Positions 27,412 to 37,048 of a DNA stretch of 64,000 nt are shown here, piece after piece. Positions within the stretch are counted from its first letter, which is position 1; every line of letters starts with the position of its first letter. A program made the position numbers and the translations under genes. Below the pieces are notes generated by a model. That model searched no databases. It was given only the letters and a program-made list of their open reading frames with translations, and was not told where the DNA came from. Origin of the DNA: FEN-1279 sp964501535 (GTDB lineage: Bacteria > Bacteroidota > Ignavibacteria > Tepidaquicellales > Tepidaquicellaceae); assembly GCA_964501535.1 (NCBI GenBank), contig CAZCSV010000008.1:16829-80828 (forward strand). Direction: 5' to 3'.

Positions 27412-29670
27412 TTGAACGATAAACACATTGTAAAGATTTGCAAAGAACTGAACCTGAAAGAAAATCAGGTTTTCGCAACAGCTAAGCTTTTAAATGAAGA
27501 TGCCACGGTACCTTTTATTGCAAGGTATAGAAAAGAGTTAACCGGAAGTCTCGATGAAGTTATTATAACCACAATCCGTGACCGCATTGCCCAACTCGAC
27601 GAGCTTGATAAAAGACGCGAAGCAATATTAAAATCTCTCGAAGAGCGTGAATTACTTACCGACGAATTAAAAGAAAAAATCGAAGCCGCAGAAACACTAA
27701 CCGAACTTGAAGATATATATTTACCCTTCCGTCCGAAAAAACGAACACGTGCTACGATTGCAAAAGAGAAAGGTCTCGAGCCGCTTGCTACAACTATCTT
27801 TGAACAGGAAAGTATAGATGTAAATGCGGAAGCAGAAAAATATATAGATGAAGAAAAAGGTGTAAAATCAATAGAAGAAGCACTTGCAGGTGCGCGCGAT
27901 ATAATTGCAGAATGGGTCAATGAAAATAAACTCGCAAGAGAAAAAACACGTGAGCTCTTCGAAAGAAAAGCGTTCATATTTTCCAAAGTCGCAAAGGATA
28001 AAGAAGAAGAAGGAATTAAATATAAAGACTATTACGATTGGAAAGAACTCGCCAAATCAGCACCCTCACACAGACTTCTTGCAATGTATCGCGGTGAAAA
28101 CGAGGGATTTCTGCGGCTCAATATAAATCCCGAAGAGGAAGAAGCTATAGAGATTCTGAATAAAATGTTCATTAAGAATTTTTCTATCGTAGAAAGCTTT
28201 CCTGCAAATTCCGCATCCGAACAGGTTTTAATCTCGGTTAAAGATTGCTACAAACGTTTATTATCTCTTTCCATAGAAACAGAATTTAGAAACCTGCTAA
28301 AAGAAAAAGCTGACAAGCAGGCAATACTTGTTTTTGCAGATAACCTCAGACAACTTCTGCTTGCACCTCCGCTCGGAGAAAAAAATATTCTGGCAATCGA
28401 CCCGGGATTCAGAACGGGATGTAAGGTTGTATGTCTCGATAGATATGGAAAACTTTTGCACAACGAAACCATCTATCCGCACACGGGTGCCGCACAGAAA
28501 CTCAAAGCAGGTGAGGTAATAATTGAACTCATAAAAAAATACCAAACCGAAGTAGTGGCAGTTGGAAACGGAACCGCGGGAAGAGAGACGGAAGAATTTG
28601 TGAGAACGGTTTTCGATAAACTTGAAATTAAAAATATCCCTGTAGTAATGGTGAACGAAAGCGGAGCTTCGATTTACTCCGCATCGGAAGTTGCCCGAGA
28701 AGAATTCCCCGATTACGATGTTACGGTAAGAGGCTCTGTCTCGATTGGCAGAAGACTAATCGATCCGCTTGCAGAACTCGTGAAAATCGACCCGAAATCG
28801 ATTGGAGTCGGTCAATACCAGCACGATGTAAATCAATCATTATTAAAACAAAAACTCGATGATGTAGTGGAGAGTTGCGTAAATGGAGTCGGTGTGGAAG
28901 TAAACACTGCAAGCAAACAGCTTCTCACGTATGTATCCGGTCTCGGTCCCAAACTTGCTCAGAGCATAGTCGAGTTCAGAAATGAAAACGGTGCATTCAG
29001 AACACGCGAAGAATTGAAAAAAGTGCCCCGTTTGAAAACCAAAGCATTCGAGCAGGCCGCAGGATTTTTAAGAATTCGTAACGGCGAAAATCCACTCGAT
29101 GCTTCAGCCGTTCACCCCGAAAGCTATCACATCGTAGAAAAAATGGCAACCGATATAGGGTGTACCGTAAAAGAATTGATTACCTTTCCGCAAAATCAGG
29201 CGAAGATAGATGTGAATAAATATATCAGCGATAAAGTCGGCTTGCCAACACTCGAAGATATTAAAGCGGAACTTGCAAAACCCGGTCGTGACCCAAGGGA
29301 AAAATTCGAAATCTTCGAATTCGCAAAAGATGTCGGAAAACTCGAAGACCTGAAACCCGGAATGAAACTTCCCGGAATCGTTACTAACATTACTAACTTC
29401 GGTGCATTTGTGGATATCGGCGTTCATCAGGACGGGCTCGTGCACGTAAGCGAAATAAAAGACGGATACGTAAAGAATCCCGCAGATATTCTAAAAGTTG
29501 CACAAAAAGTTACGGTGAAAGTTCTCGAAGTTGACATGGTCAGAAAACGCATACAGCTTTCGCTCCGGCTCGGCACCGATAAACCCGTTCAAAAGAAACC
29601 GAAAAAAATCACAAAAGATGAAGCGGATAAAAAACTGAAAATGCTGATGGAGAAGTTTAAGAAGCAGTAA
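27412..29670 (+). CDS. tex: Tex-family S1 RNA-binding protein
   Basis: Cytoplasmic nucleic-acid-binding protein related to Spt6, thought to act in transcription. The 752 residues show the Tex N-terminal helix bundle with VPFIARYRKELTG, the YqgF/RuvC-like domain (ILAIDPGFRTGCKV, about 325), tandem helix-hairpin-helix motifs (YVSGLGPKLAQSIV, about 505) and a C-terminal S1 domain (LPGIVTNITNFGAFVDIG, about 645). Start codon TTG at 27412 is used because no ATG precedes the conserved N-terminus. The stop codon lies in a degenerate 7-nt CAG-spaced repeat. Confidence 0.96.
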   Translation: MNDKHIVKICKELNLKENQVFATAKLLNEDATVPFIARYRKELTGSLDEVIITTIRDRIAQLDELDKRREAILKSLEERELLTDELKEKIEAAETLTELEDIYLPFRPKKRTRATIAKEKGLEPLATTIFEQESIDVNAEAEKYIDEEKGVKSIEEALAGARDIIAEWVNENKLAREKTRELFERKAFIFSKVAKDKEEEGIKYKDYYDWKELAKSAPSHRLLAMYRGENEGFLRLNINPEEEEAIEILNKMFIKNFSIVESFPANSASEQVLISVKDCYKRLLSLSIETEFRNLLKEKADKQAILVFADNLRQLLLAPPLGEKNILAIDPGFRTGCKVVCLDRYGKLLHNETIYPHTGAAQKLKAGEVIIELIKKYQTEVVAVGNGTAGRETEEFVRTVFDKLEIKNIPVVMVNESGASIYSASEVAREEFPDYDVTVRGSVSIGRRLIDPLAELVKIDPKSIGVGQYQHDVNQSLLKQKLDDVVESCVNGVGVEVNTASKQLLTYVSGLGPKLAQSIVEFRNENGAFRTREELKKVPRLKTKAFEQAAGFLRIRNGENPLDASAVHPESYHIVEKMATDIGCTVKELITFPQNQAKIDVNKYISDKVGLPTLEDIKAELAKPGRDPREKFEIFEFAKDVGKLEDLKPGMKLPGIVTNITNFGAFVDIGVHQDGLVHVSEIKDGYVKNPADILKVAQKVTVKVLEVDMVRKRIQLSLRLGTDKPVQKKPKKITKDEADKKLKMLMEKFKKQ

Positions 29671-29891
29671 TCAGAAGTCAGCGGACAGAATAAAAACACA
29701 TTGTCGTTCCCGCGAAAAGCAGTAGTTTTTCTCGTTGCGAAGCCCCAGCTTTGTAACGAGGGAGTCAAAAGTAAAGCGTAATTTTTCCTTTTATTCTTTT
29801 TAAGAGCGTGACCCCTGACTAAAACTTGCAGGAATAACATATATTATTATGGATTCCCGATAAAAGCATTCGGGAATGACAACATACCCGA
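29671..29891. other. repeat-rich intergenic region between convergent tex and a TonB receptor
   Basis: No gene is seen. Besides the REP-like hairpin at 29731-29760 there is a second palindrome, ATTCCCGA / TCGGGAAT at 29853-29860 and 29870-29877 with a 9-nt loop. A half copy of its arm (GTTCCCG) occurs at about 29705. The region probably ends transcription from both sides. Confidence 0.55.
29731..29760. repeat. REP-like palindrome, copy 1
   Basis: Arms CTCGTTGCGAAGC and GCTTTGTAACGAG pair over 13 bp (two G-U pairs) around a 4-nt loop. The arms share the GTTrCGAAGC core with the palindrome at 39695-39728. Both copies are 3' of genes. Confidence 0.65.
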
Positions 29892-32432
29892 TTAAAATCC
29901 CACTTTCAGATTAAAGAAAATATTTCTTTCCGCGGCGGGAATCCAGTTCGGTGCTCCGTTCCAGTCAATACCTCCCGTGGTTTCATAGAGCTTATCGAAA
30001 ACATTATTAACCCTAAGCGATGCCTCGAAAGTTTTCAGATACCTGCCGATTTGCTTCGAATTTATCAGCGGTATAAAATCGAGCGATATCCCTGCATTGA
30101 AAACCGTATAGGGCTCGATAACCTTATCAACATAGCCCGCAACAAGTTTCGCAGAAGGATTTTTCTTTTCGTTTTCGGAGTTATCCAGATACTGCCTGCC
30201 GATATACTGCATCGTGACATAAGCGCCAAGTCCGAAATCCGAATTGAAGTTCAGGGAAAGATTTCCGATAACCTGCGGAGTCAGCAGGATTTTATTATCG
30301 GAATAGTCGTTCCCGTAAATTACATTTCCTACGGAATCCACACCGTTGATTTCGCGGTATTCCCTGAAAAAGTTTTCCGAAAGGCTCAGGTTACCGCTCA
30401 GTGTTAAAACCGGATTTTTATATTTCAGACTTTTGTAAATCTGCGCAAGTAAATCATATTCAAATTCGAATTCGATTCCGCGGTGAACGGATTTCCCCGC
30501 ATTGCCGTTAATCGGCTGACCGACATTGTCCAGCTGACCGTTGCTTACGATTTCATTCGTGAAGTTCATCCAGTAGAAATTCAGATTCGCTTTCAGCAGG
30601 TTGGTGCTGTAACCAAACCCCAATTCATAATCAATCATTTCTTCGGGTTTTACAAGAGGCTCTGAATAGGTACTGCTCAAAGTATCCACTACCCTGAAAT
30701 TCGGTGTGGAGTAAGGGCTCTCGGCGTCGTAAATATCCTTAAGTCTCGGCTCACGCTTTGCCATGGATACGTTCGCAAATATCCTGAAATCGTTATTTAT
30801 GTTGTAGTTCAGTCCGACCCTCGGAGTCAGGAAGCTGTAATCGACGTCGAACATATACGGTTTAAACGCATCGTTTTCCAGCGAATACCTGTGAAACGCA
30901 AACTGCAGTCCCGCCATACCCGTTAACTTTCCGTTAAACCTGTATACCTCGTTTGCGTAAAGCGAAAAAGTTTTCTTCTTTCCTTCGTAATAATAGTACC
31001 TGTAATTGCTCGATGTTCCCGGGGGCAGAGCGTTTCCGAAAGTCACTTCCCCGTAATGTTCCGAATTATGCAGACGCAGTTCACCGCCCACTATCAGATT
31101 TCCTCTTTCGCCCGAATGCTTCAACTGAACCTTGGGATACCATCCGTAATCGTTGTTGTTTACAAATAAATTCACCACCATATCGCTCCGTACAATTTGA
31201 TATCCTTTTCCTGGCGTGTAATTGAACGTGCCGTCGGGATTGCGGAGATAATAATTCGGATTAAACGCATTTGAATCCGTAGTATAAAAAGAAGGCAGGC
31301 GGAAATACGAGAAATCGTATCCGTATGAAGTCGGAAAATTCGTAATGAAATATCCTTCCCCCCGCATATAATTAATAGTATTCGAAATGAACAGATTTTT
31401 CGACGCCTGTAAATTGTAAACAAGCTCGTAATGCGGCTGATTGTAATTGTCGGATTCGTTGGGAAACTCAAGCGGATTGGATTTCCTGTCTTTTCTTTGG
31501 TCACCGGTAATCTTTCCGTCCAGATAATCCCTCGTTACTCCGTAATATGCAAGATGATTTTTAATCGGTGAGCCGTAAGCGTTAAATTTGATGACCGAAT
31601 TCGTTCCGAACATTTTCCCTGCGCTTAAAAAATACGACCAGTGGTCTGACCAGGACAAATTCCTGTAGCCGTCCGTTTGTGTCTTGGAAAATTTTCCGTA
31701 TAATCCGAATCCGCTCTCCAGTAATCCCGATGAATATTCGAATGAATAACGCCTGGAATTATAATCGCCGTATCCGCCGTTCAGATTGATGAATTTATTT
31801 TTAAAATAATCGAGCGTCTGAATATTTATCACCCCGCCTATGCTCGAAGAACCGTAAAGAGACGTTCCTATACCCCGCTGCAGCTGTATGCTTTCCACCG
31901 ATGAAGTTATGTCCGACAAATCGACCCAGTAAACCTGGTGGTCTTCCGCATCGTTTTGCGGGGTGCCGTTTATTAAAATGGATATTCTCTTCTGGTCGAA
32001 TCCCCTGATTGAAAAATATGAATAACCTATCGATGCGCCCGATTCCGAATACGCATTGATATTCGTGCTTCCGTTTATAAACATCGGCAGGTCCTGCATC
32101 CAGTATCTGTTTTCTATCGCATCTCTCTTTATGTTTTCAAAAGTAATGGGTGTAAGTCTCTCTATGCCCCGCAAAGCATCGACTTCTATTGTCTGCGTCT
32201 TGTATTCGTTCGTATCAATATCCTGAGCATCTATATTTCCGGTAAACAACAGAAAAATAAAAAGTAAAATGTGTAACGTGGTTTTCTTCCGGAAATTCCA
32301 TGCAAGAAAAGCCGAATTCTTAATCTTAGACGATTTATATTTTACCCTTTTTTCCGGCTTGGATTTTCCGGTCTCCGGTTTTTCTCCGTTTCTTCCGGTT
32401 TTATTTGAACTTAAAGATTTTTGTTTGTTCAT
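29892..32432 (-). CDS. TonB-dependent receptor under TPP riboswitch control (thiamine uptake)
   Basis: Outer-membrane receptor predicted to import thiamine or a thiamine precursor. An unusually long basic N-terminus (about 1-50) precedes the hydrophobic export signal (about 51-68), so the true start may be later, for example at the Met-free stretch before LHILLFIF. Then come a short TonB-box-like region, the plug (about 90-215, SIRGFDQKRISILINGTPQND and RGIGTSLYGSSSIGGVIN) and a beta-barrel to the C-terminal ...NLKVGF. It is very similar along its length to the neighbouring receptor at 32736-35174. The TPP riboswitch and terminator directly upstream give the substrate assignment, following the known thiamine-regulated OMRs of Bacteroidota; this is inference. 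Confidence 0.9.
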   Translation of the reverse strand: MNKQKSLSSNKTGRNGEKPETGKSKPEKRVKYKSSKIKNSAFLAWNFRKKTTLHILLFIFLLFTGNIDAQDIDTNEYKTQTIEVDALRGIERLTPITFENIKRDAIENRYWMQDLPMFINGSTNINAYSESGASIGYSYFSIRGFDQKRISILINGTPQNDAEDHQVYWVDLSDITSSVESIQLQRGIGTSLYGSSSIGGVINIQTLDYFKNKFINLNGGYGDYNSRRYSFEYSSGLLESGFGLYGKFSKTQTDGYRNLSWSDHWSYFLSAGKMFGTNSVIKFNAYGSPIKNHLAYYGVTRDYLDGKITGDQRKDRKSNPLEFPNESDNYNQPHYELVYNLQASKNLFISNTINYMRGEGYFITNFPTSYGYDFSYFRLPSFYTTDSNAFNPNYYLRNPDGTFNYTPGKGYQIVRSDMVVNLFVNNNDYGWYPKVQLKHSGERGNLIVGGELRLHNSEHYGEVTFGNALPPGTSSNYRYYYYEGKKKTFSLYANEVYRFNGKLTGMAGLQFAFHRYSLENDAFKPYMFDVDYSFLTPRVGLNYNINNDFRIFANVSMAKREPRLKDIYDAESPYSTPNFRVVDTLSSTYSEPLVKPEEMIDYELGFGYSTNLLKANLNFYWMNFTNEIVSNGQLDNVGQPINGNAGKSVHRGIEFEFEYDLLAQIYKSLKYKNPVLTLSGNLSLSENFFREYREINGVDSVGNVIYGNDYSDNKILLTPQVIGNLSLNFNSDFGLGAYVTMQYIGRQYLDNSENEKKNPSAKLVAGYVDKVIEPYTVFNAGISLDFIPLINSKQIGRYLKTFEASLRVNNVFDKLYETTGGIDWNGAPNWIPAAERNIFFNLKVGF

Positions 32433-32440
32433 AATCCATA

Positions 32441-32501
32441 TAAAATAAAAAACGCTTAAACTTTTCCTGAACCTGATAAAACAAAGAAAAATTTAAGCGT
32501 T
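32441..32501 (-). terminator. riboswitch expression-platform terminator
   Basis: On the minus strand a 10-bp stem (AACGCTTAAA / TTTAAGCGTT, plus-strand 32451-32460 and 32492-32501) with a long loop is followed by a U-rich tract (32441-32450). It ends about 10 nt before the receptor start codon, just after the TPP aptamer, as expected for transcriptional off-control when TPP is bound. Confidence 0.85.
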
Positions 32502-32511
32502 AGAAATACAT

Positions 32512-32600
32512 TTGTAGTTTCCTACGGCGGCATTACCCGCATCAGGTTCCATGGGTGTTTTCTCAGCCTTTCTCTTTCGATGAAAAGCACCCCAATACAG
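32512..32600 (-). promoter_or_regulatory. TPP (thiamine pyrophosphate) riboswitch
   Basis: Read on the minus strand the sequence holds every conserved block of the THI element in order: GGGGTGC, GGCTGAGA, ACCC, GAACCTGATG, GGGTAATGCC and CGTAGGAA, with TGTA / TACA closing P1 (32596-32599 and 32513-32516). It lies upstream of the TonB receptor at 29892-32432 and downstream of the second receptor, so only the former is controlled. No other gene is present between 32433 and 32735. Confidence 0.97.
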
Positions 32601-32735
32601 TTTTATGCAAAAAGAACTGAACAAAGTTATTCACAACAAATCAAATTTTCAAGTGAATAAATATCTTATTTTTTTAAGTGAAATTTTCCATATGACAAAA
32701 TTTATATCTGCAATTATTAAACCGTTAAAAAAGAT

Positions 32736-35174
32736 TCAAAACCCAATCCTTAAATTAAAAAAAATATTCCTTTCCGCCGCCGGTATCCAGACCGGCTCCC
32801 CTTCGGAATTCAAACCGCCGGTTGTCTCATATAACCTGTCTAAAATATTGTTTATCTTGAGCGATGCTTCAAGCGAACGGAAATACCTATTTATACTTTT
32901 CGATTTAACAAGAGAAATAATATCCAGCGATACACCGGCATTCAAAACAGTATAAGGGTTAATTATTTTATCCACATAACCGGGTGCTAAACGTGCAGAA
33001 GGATTTTTCTTTTCGTTTTCGGTGTTATCCAGATACTGTTTCCCTATATATTGCACCGCCAGAAATGCTCCCAGTCCGAAATCCGAACCGAAGTTCAGCG
33101 AAAGATTCCCGATGATTTGAGGATTTAATAAAATTTTGTTTCCCGAATTATCGTTTCCGTATAAAATATTTCCAAGCGTATCCACTCCGAGCTTTTCTAT
33201 GTACTTTACAAAATAATTGTCGGACAAACTCAGATTTCCGACTAATGTAAGAACCTGATTTTTTTGCTTTATCCTGTCCGTTACATTAGCAAGTATATTA
33301 TATTCAAACTCTAACTCTATTCCCTTGTGAATCGATTTTCCCGCATTCGAATAAACCGGCTGACCGATGTTGTCGAGCTGACCGTTACCAACAATTTCGT
33401 TCGTGTAATCCATAAGATAAAAATTCAGATTTGCTTTCAACCGGTTACCGGTATATCCCAATCCGATTTCGTAATCGGTCAGCTCTTCATACTGTACAAG
33501 CGCCTCCGAATATATCTGATTGACCGTATCGACGACTACAAAATTAGGTCTCGCATACGGATTGTTCGCATCGTAAAAATCTTTCAGCCTCGGTTCACGC
33601 CTTGCGATAGATAAACCCGCAAACGCCCTGAAATTATCGAAGAAGCTGTAATTGAATGCAATTCTGGAAGTTAAAAATTTGTAATCGACATCGAAGTTAT
33701 AGGGTTTGTATAAATCGTTCTCTATTGCATATTTATGAAAAGTATACTGCACTCCAATCATACATGCCAGCTTTTTGCTGAAAGTGCTGAATTCGTTTAC
33801 ATAAAGAGATATTGTCTTCTTCCTGCCGTTATGAAAATAATACCTGTAATTTGCGGGTGTCCCCGGCGGCAGTGTATTACCAAAAGAAATTTCCCCGTAG
33901 TGTTCGGAATTGTGCAGGCGATATTCGCCACCTACGAGCAGACTCCCTTCTTCACCCGAATGCTTCCATTGCATTTTCGGATACCAGCCGTAGTCATTGC
34001 TGTTTGTGTGCAAATTCACAATCATATCGCTCCTTACAATCTTGAACCCTAAACCCGGAAATGAATCAATCCTGTTTTTGTATCCGCGCAAATAATATTT
34101 GGAATTAAATGTGGTTGTATCCTTACAGAAAAACGGAGACAGGTGATAGTAAGAATAATCATAACCCCTGCTTAGAGGGTAATTCGTAGTAACATAACCA
34201 TCACCCCTGATATAATTAAAAGTGTTTGTTATAAACAAATCCTTTGCCGCCTGAATATTGTAAATCAATTCATAGCGGGGTTTGAAGTAATTATCCGTTT
34301 CGTTTTGCTGTTCAAGAGGATTGTATTTTCTGTCCTTCCTTTTATCTCCCGTAACTTTACCGTCAAGATAATCTTTGGTTATTCCGTTATAAGCCAGATG
34401 ATTTTTCACGGGGGAGCCGTAAAAATTCAGCTTTATTACCGACCTTTCACCAAGCATTTTCCCTGCGCTTAAAAAATATGACCAGTGGTCTGACCAGGAT
34501 AAATTCCTGTATCCGTCCGTTTTTGTTTTGGAAAATTTCCCGTAAAACCCGAAACCGTTTCCGGTCAGACCCGAAGAGTATTCGAGTGAATATCTTTGCG
34601 AATTGTAACTGCCGTAACCCGCGTTGAGATTAACGAACCTATACTTAAAAAAATCGAGTGTCTGGACATTTATCACGCCCCCTATTCCCGAGGTACCATA
34701 TAATGCCGTTCCTACACCTCTTTGGATTTGTATGTTTTCAACCGAGGATATTATGTCGGATAATTCCACCCAGTAAACCTGATGGTCTTCCGCATCGTTT
34801 TGTGTGGTACCGTTTACCAAAACGGATATTCTTCTCTGGTCGAACCCCCGAACGGTAAAATAAGTATAACCTATAGAGGAACCCGATTCCGAATATGAAT
34901 TTATGTTCGTATTACCGCTTAAAAACATCGGTAAATCCTGCATCCAGGATCTTTTCTCTATCGTCTCCCTTTTTATGTTGTCATAAGTAATGGATATTAC
35001 TTTTTCCATTCCTCTCAGTGCATCAACCTCGATAGTCGGTGTCTTGTATTCCGTCGTATCTATTTCCTGCCCGCGTAATAATCCGGATAAAAAAGAAAAT
35101 GAAAATATAAAAAAATAAAAAACAAATTTTCTGCTAAAGATTATATATCCAACAGTCAAAATTTTTTCATCCAT
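32736..35174 (-). CDS. TonB-dependent receptor, tandem homologue of the thiamine-regulated one
   Basis: Outer-membrane receptor of 812 residues: N-terminal export signal (about 14-34), plug (TVRGFDQRRISVLVNGTTQND, RGVGTALYGTSGIGGVIN) and beta-barrel ending ...NLRIGF. The sequence matches the downstream receptor almost block by block, so the two arose by tandem duplication. No riboswitch precedes this copy; instead it follows the DUF4153 gene by 45 nt and may be co-transcribed with it. It may import the same or a related compound under different control. Transcription from here must pass through the TPP riboswitch to reach the next receptor. Confidence 0.9.
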   Translation of the reverse strand: MDEKILTVGYIIFSRKFVFYFFIFSFSFLSGLLRGQEIDTTEYKTPTIEVDALRGMEKVISITYDNIKRETIEKRSWMQDLPMFLSGNTNINSYSESGSSIGYTYFTVRGFDQRRISVLVNGTTQNDAEDHQVYWVELSDIISSVENIQIQRGVGTALYGTSGIGGVINVQTLDFFKYRFVNLNAGYGSYNSQRYSLEYSSGLTGNGFGFYGKFSKTKTDGYRNLSWSDHWSYFLSAGKMLGERSVIKLNFYGSPVKNHLAYNGITKDYLDGKVTGDKRKDRKYNPLEQQNETDNYFKPRYELIYNIQAAKDLFITNTFNYIRGDGYVTTNYPLSRGYDYSYYHLSPFFCKDTTTFNSKYYLRGYKNRIDSFPGLGFKIVRSDMIVNLHTNSNDYGWYPKMQWKHSGEEGSLLVGGEYRLHNSEHYGEISFGNTLPPGTPANYRYYFHNGRKKTISLYVNEFSTFSKKLACMIGVQYTFHKYAIENDLYKPYNFDVDYKFLTSRIAFNYSFFDNFRAFAGLSIARREPRLKDFYDANNPYARPNFVVVDTVNQIYSEALVQYEELTDYEIGLGYTGNRLKANLNFYLMDYTNEIVGNGQLDNIGQPVYSNAGKSIHKGIELEFEYNILANVTDRIKQKNQVLTLVGNLSLSDNYFVKYIEKLGVDTLGNILYGNDNSGNKILLNPQIIGNLSLNFGSDFGLGAFLAVQYIGKQYLDNTENEKKNPSARLAPGYVDKIINPYTVLNAGVSLDIISLVKSKSINRYFRSLEASLKINNILDRLYETTGGLNSEGEPVWIPAAERNIFFNLRIGF

Positions 35175-35219
35175 AATTTCCGCTCTACTCCTCCGACCCG
35201 AAGAATCTTATTCTGAGAT

Positions 35220-37037
35220 TTATTTTATCTTCAGAAAAACCTCGGAATTAAAAGACTGGATTTTATTTTTCCCCTCTTCAAAGTTACTGTTTATATTCTG
35301 AAAAATAATTTTATATTTTATTTTTTCGTTCTCGCCCTCCGTGCTCATATCTTTTATTCCCGGGTCGGTTTTAAGCTTCTTAATATCTTCAATTAATTTT
35401 TCCATCAGTATTTCCCCGGCAATCGCATCGTTGTTTTTAATTGTAAGCGTTAAATTATCCGCATTAAAATCAAAACCAATCCTGTTCAGCGAATCGACCT
35501 GATACTGTTTTAATCCCGGCTCCTTTTCGTAATAATTATACCTATGCTTGATTACAAAATCATATCCCTTTATCGACAAATAATTATAGTCTTTTAAACT
35601 TAAATACAAATATTTATTATCGTTGTAATAAGTCCTTTTATATAATGTGTACTCGATTCCCATTAAATCGGTAATCTTTGCCTCTTTCGATTTGAATACT
35701 CCGTTAACCATACCGTCCTTTATCGTATCTAAATCCTGCGTAAACCATGGCTGTATTCTGTCTAAAGACTTTCTCTCGCTTAAAAAATGAATTATCGAAC
35801 TCACGTCCTGTTTCTCCTCCTCGGATATGGAATTTACAGCTTTTATAATTTTTCCGTTGTCGATAATCTTATTACCAATAAGAATTTCTTCCAGCCTCGA
35901 CATCTGGCTCCTCTCCGAAAGACTAAACGCTCCCAACGGTCCGTATGAAATTAAAAAAGATATAATACAAAGTGAATAAGGAATTATTTTTATATTTTTA
36001 ACTTTACTTACGGAAAAATATATCGCCATAAAGGTTAACCAGACAGCAAGTACAAAAACAAAATATCTTTTCTCGGTTATTCCGTAGTCTCCTGTGCGGC
36101 GGAGTATTGCCACAAAGAGCAGTATAATAAGGGGAAACAATATTATGTAAAACCATTTTTGAAATTTCTTAATCCAGTTGGTTCCCTCTGACTCACGGAG
36201 CGGCTCGATTAAAAGCAGTGAAAAAATTCCCGCTATCGAAAAACCGAGTACAAGATACGAAACCCACCCCATCGGTAATTGCCACTGTATAATTATTTTC
36301 CCTGTGTATGAATACAATATAAGCAGATAAATGATGACAAGGGGTAGCAAAACATACTGAGTGAAAATCTTCAAGCCCTTCGGGTAAACATCCCGGCTCT
36401 CGAGTTCATCGAGATTCTTCGGCAAGCCCGATAAGAAAAACCACGTGTTAAAAATGCCGAGAATAAAAAAGAAAAGCTGTCCGTACCTCTTTGAATCTAT
36501 ATTCACGTCGAACAGTTTATCGAATGATAATATCGCTATCGACAGCCCTGCATATAAAACGCCCGAATATACCGCTGTAATTAAAATCCTGATAAATATA
36601 TTCTGATTGAACTGCCAGAATCCTCTCTGCTCGGTGATAAATTTTTTGCTGATGAAGGGAGAAACAGAAACCAGCAGATGAAAACCAATCACGTAAAGCA
36701 AATACCTCGTTATTTCTACAACACCCGCCTCTTTTGGCAGGGAAAAATAATATGCGGTCAGTAGGATTATCCCGACAATCTGAACCGCATATACTATGGC
36801 TTTCGAACTTTTTATTCTTTCCGATACGAAAACGAGCGAAAGCAAAAAGGGAATTCCCAGAGAACATGCCATAACCGCATTGTAGAGATATTGATTCGCG
36901 TCCTGCCTTTCAAAAGGCAAGTCGAGAATGTAAATCATAAATCCCGCACCAACTGCTGAAGCTATAATTACAAAAGGAAATCTCAAAAAAGTTTCCTTTG
37001 CGCCTTCAAGAAGAAGCCTAACCGATGGAATTTTCAT
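35220..37037 (-). CDS. DUF4153 multi-pass membrane protein
   Basis: Inner-membrane protein of 605 residues with about a dozen hydrophobic helices in residues 15-375 and a C-terminal soluble region (about 380-605) rich in charged residues. The N-terminal pattern with KIPSVRLLLEGAKETFLRFP and the membrane layout match DUF4153, a family of unknown function common in Bacteroidota. It lies 11 nt downstream of the radical SAM gene and could be the tail of that operon. No catalytic motif was recognised. Confidence 0.8.
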   Translation of the reverse strand: MKIPSVRLLLEGAKETFLRFPFVIIASAVGAGFMIYILDLPFERQDANQYLYNAVMACSLGIPFLLSLVFVSERIKSSKAIVYAVQIVGIILLTAYYFSLPKEAGVVEITRYLLYVIGFHLLVSVSPFISKKFITEQRGFWQFNQNIFIRILITAVYSGVLYAGLSIAILSFDKLFDVNIDSKRYGQLFFFILGIFNTWFFLSGLPKNLDELESRDVYPKGLKIFTQYVLLPLVIIYLLILYSYTGKIIIQWQLPMGWVSYLVLGFSIAGIFSLLLIEPLRESEGTNWIKKFQKWFYIILFPLIILLFVAILRRTGDYGITEKRYFVFVLAVWLTFMAIYFSVSKVKNIKIIPYSLCIISFLISYGPLGAFSLSERSQMSRLEEILIGNKIIDNGKIIKAVNSISEEEKQDVSSIIHFLSERKSLDRIQPWFTQDLDTIKDGMVNGVFKSKEAKITDLMGIEYTLYKRTYYNDNKYLYLSLKDYNYLSIKGYDFVIKHRYNYYEKEPGLKQYQVDSLNRIGFDFNADNLTLTIKNNDAIAGEILMEKLIEDIKKLKTDPGIKDMSTEGENEKIKYKIIFQNINSNFEEGKNKIQSFNSEVFLKIK

Positions 37038-37048
37038 TGCTTTTTTAT

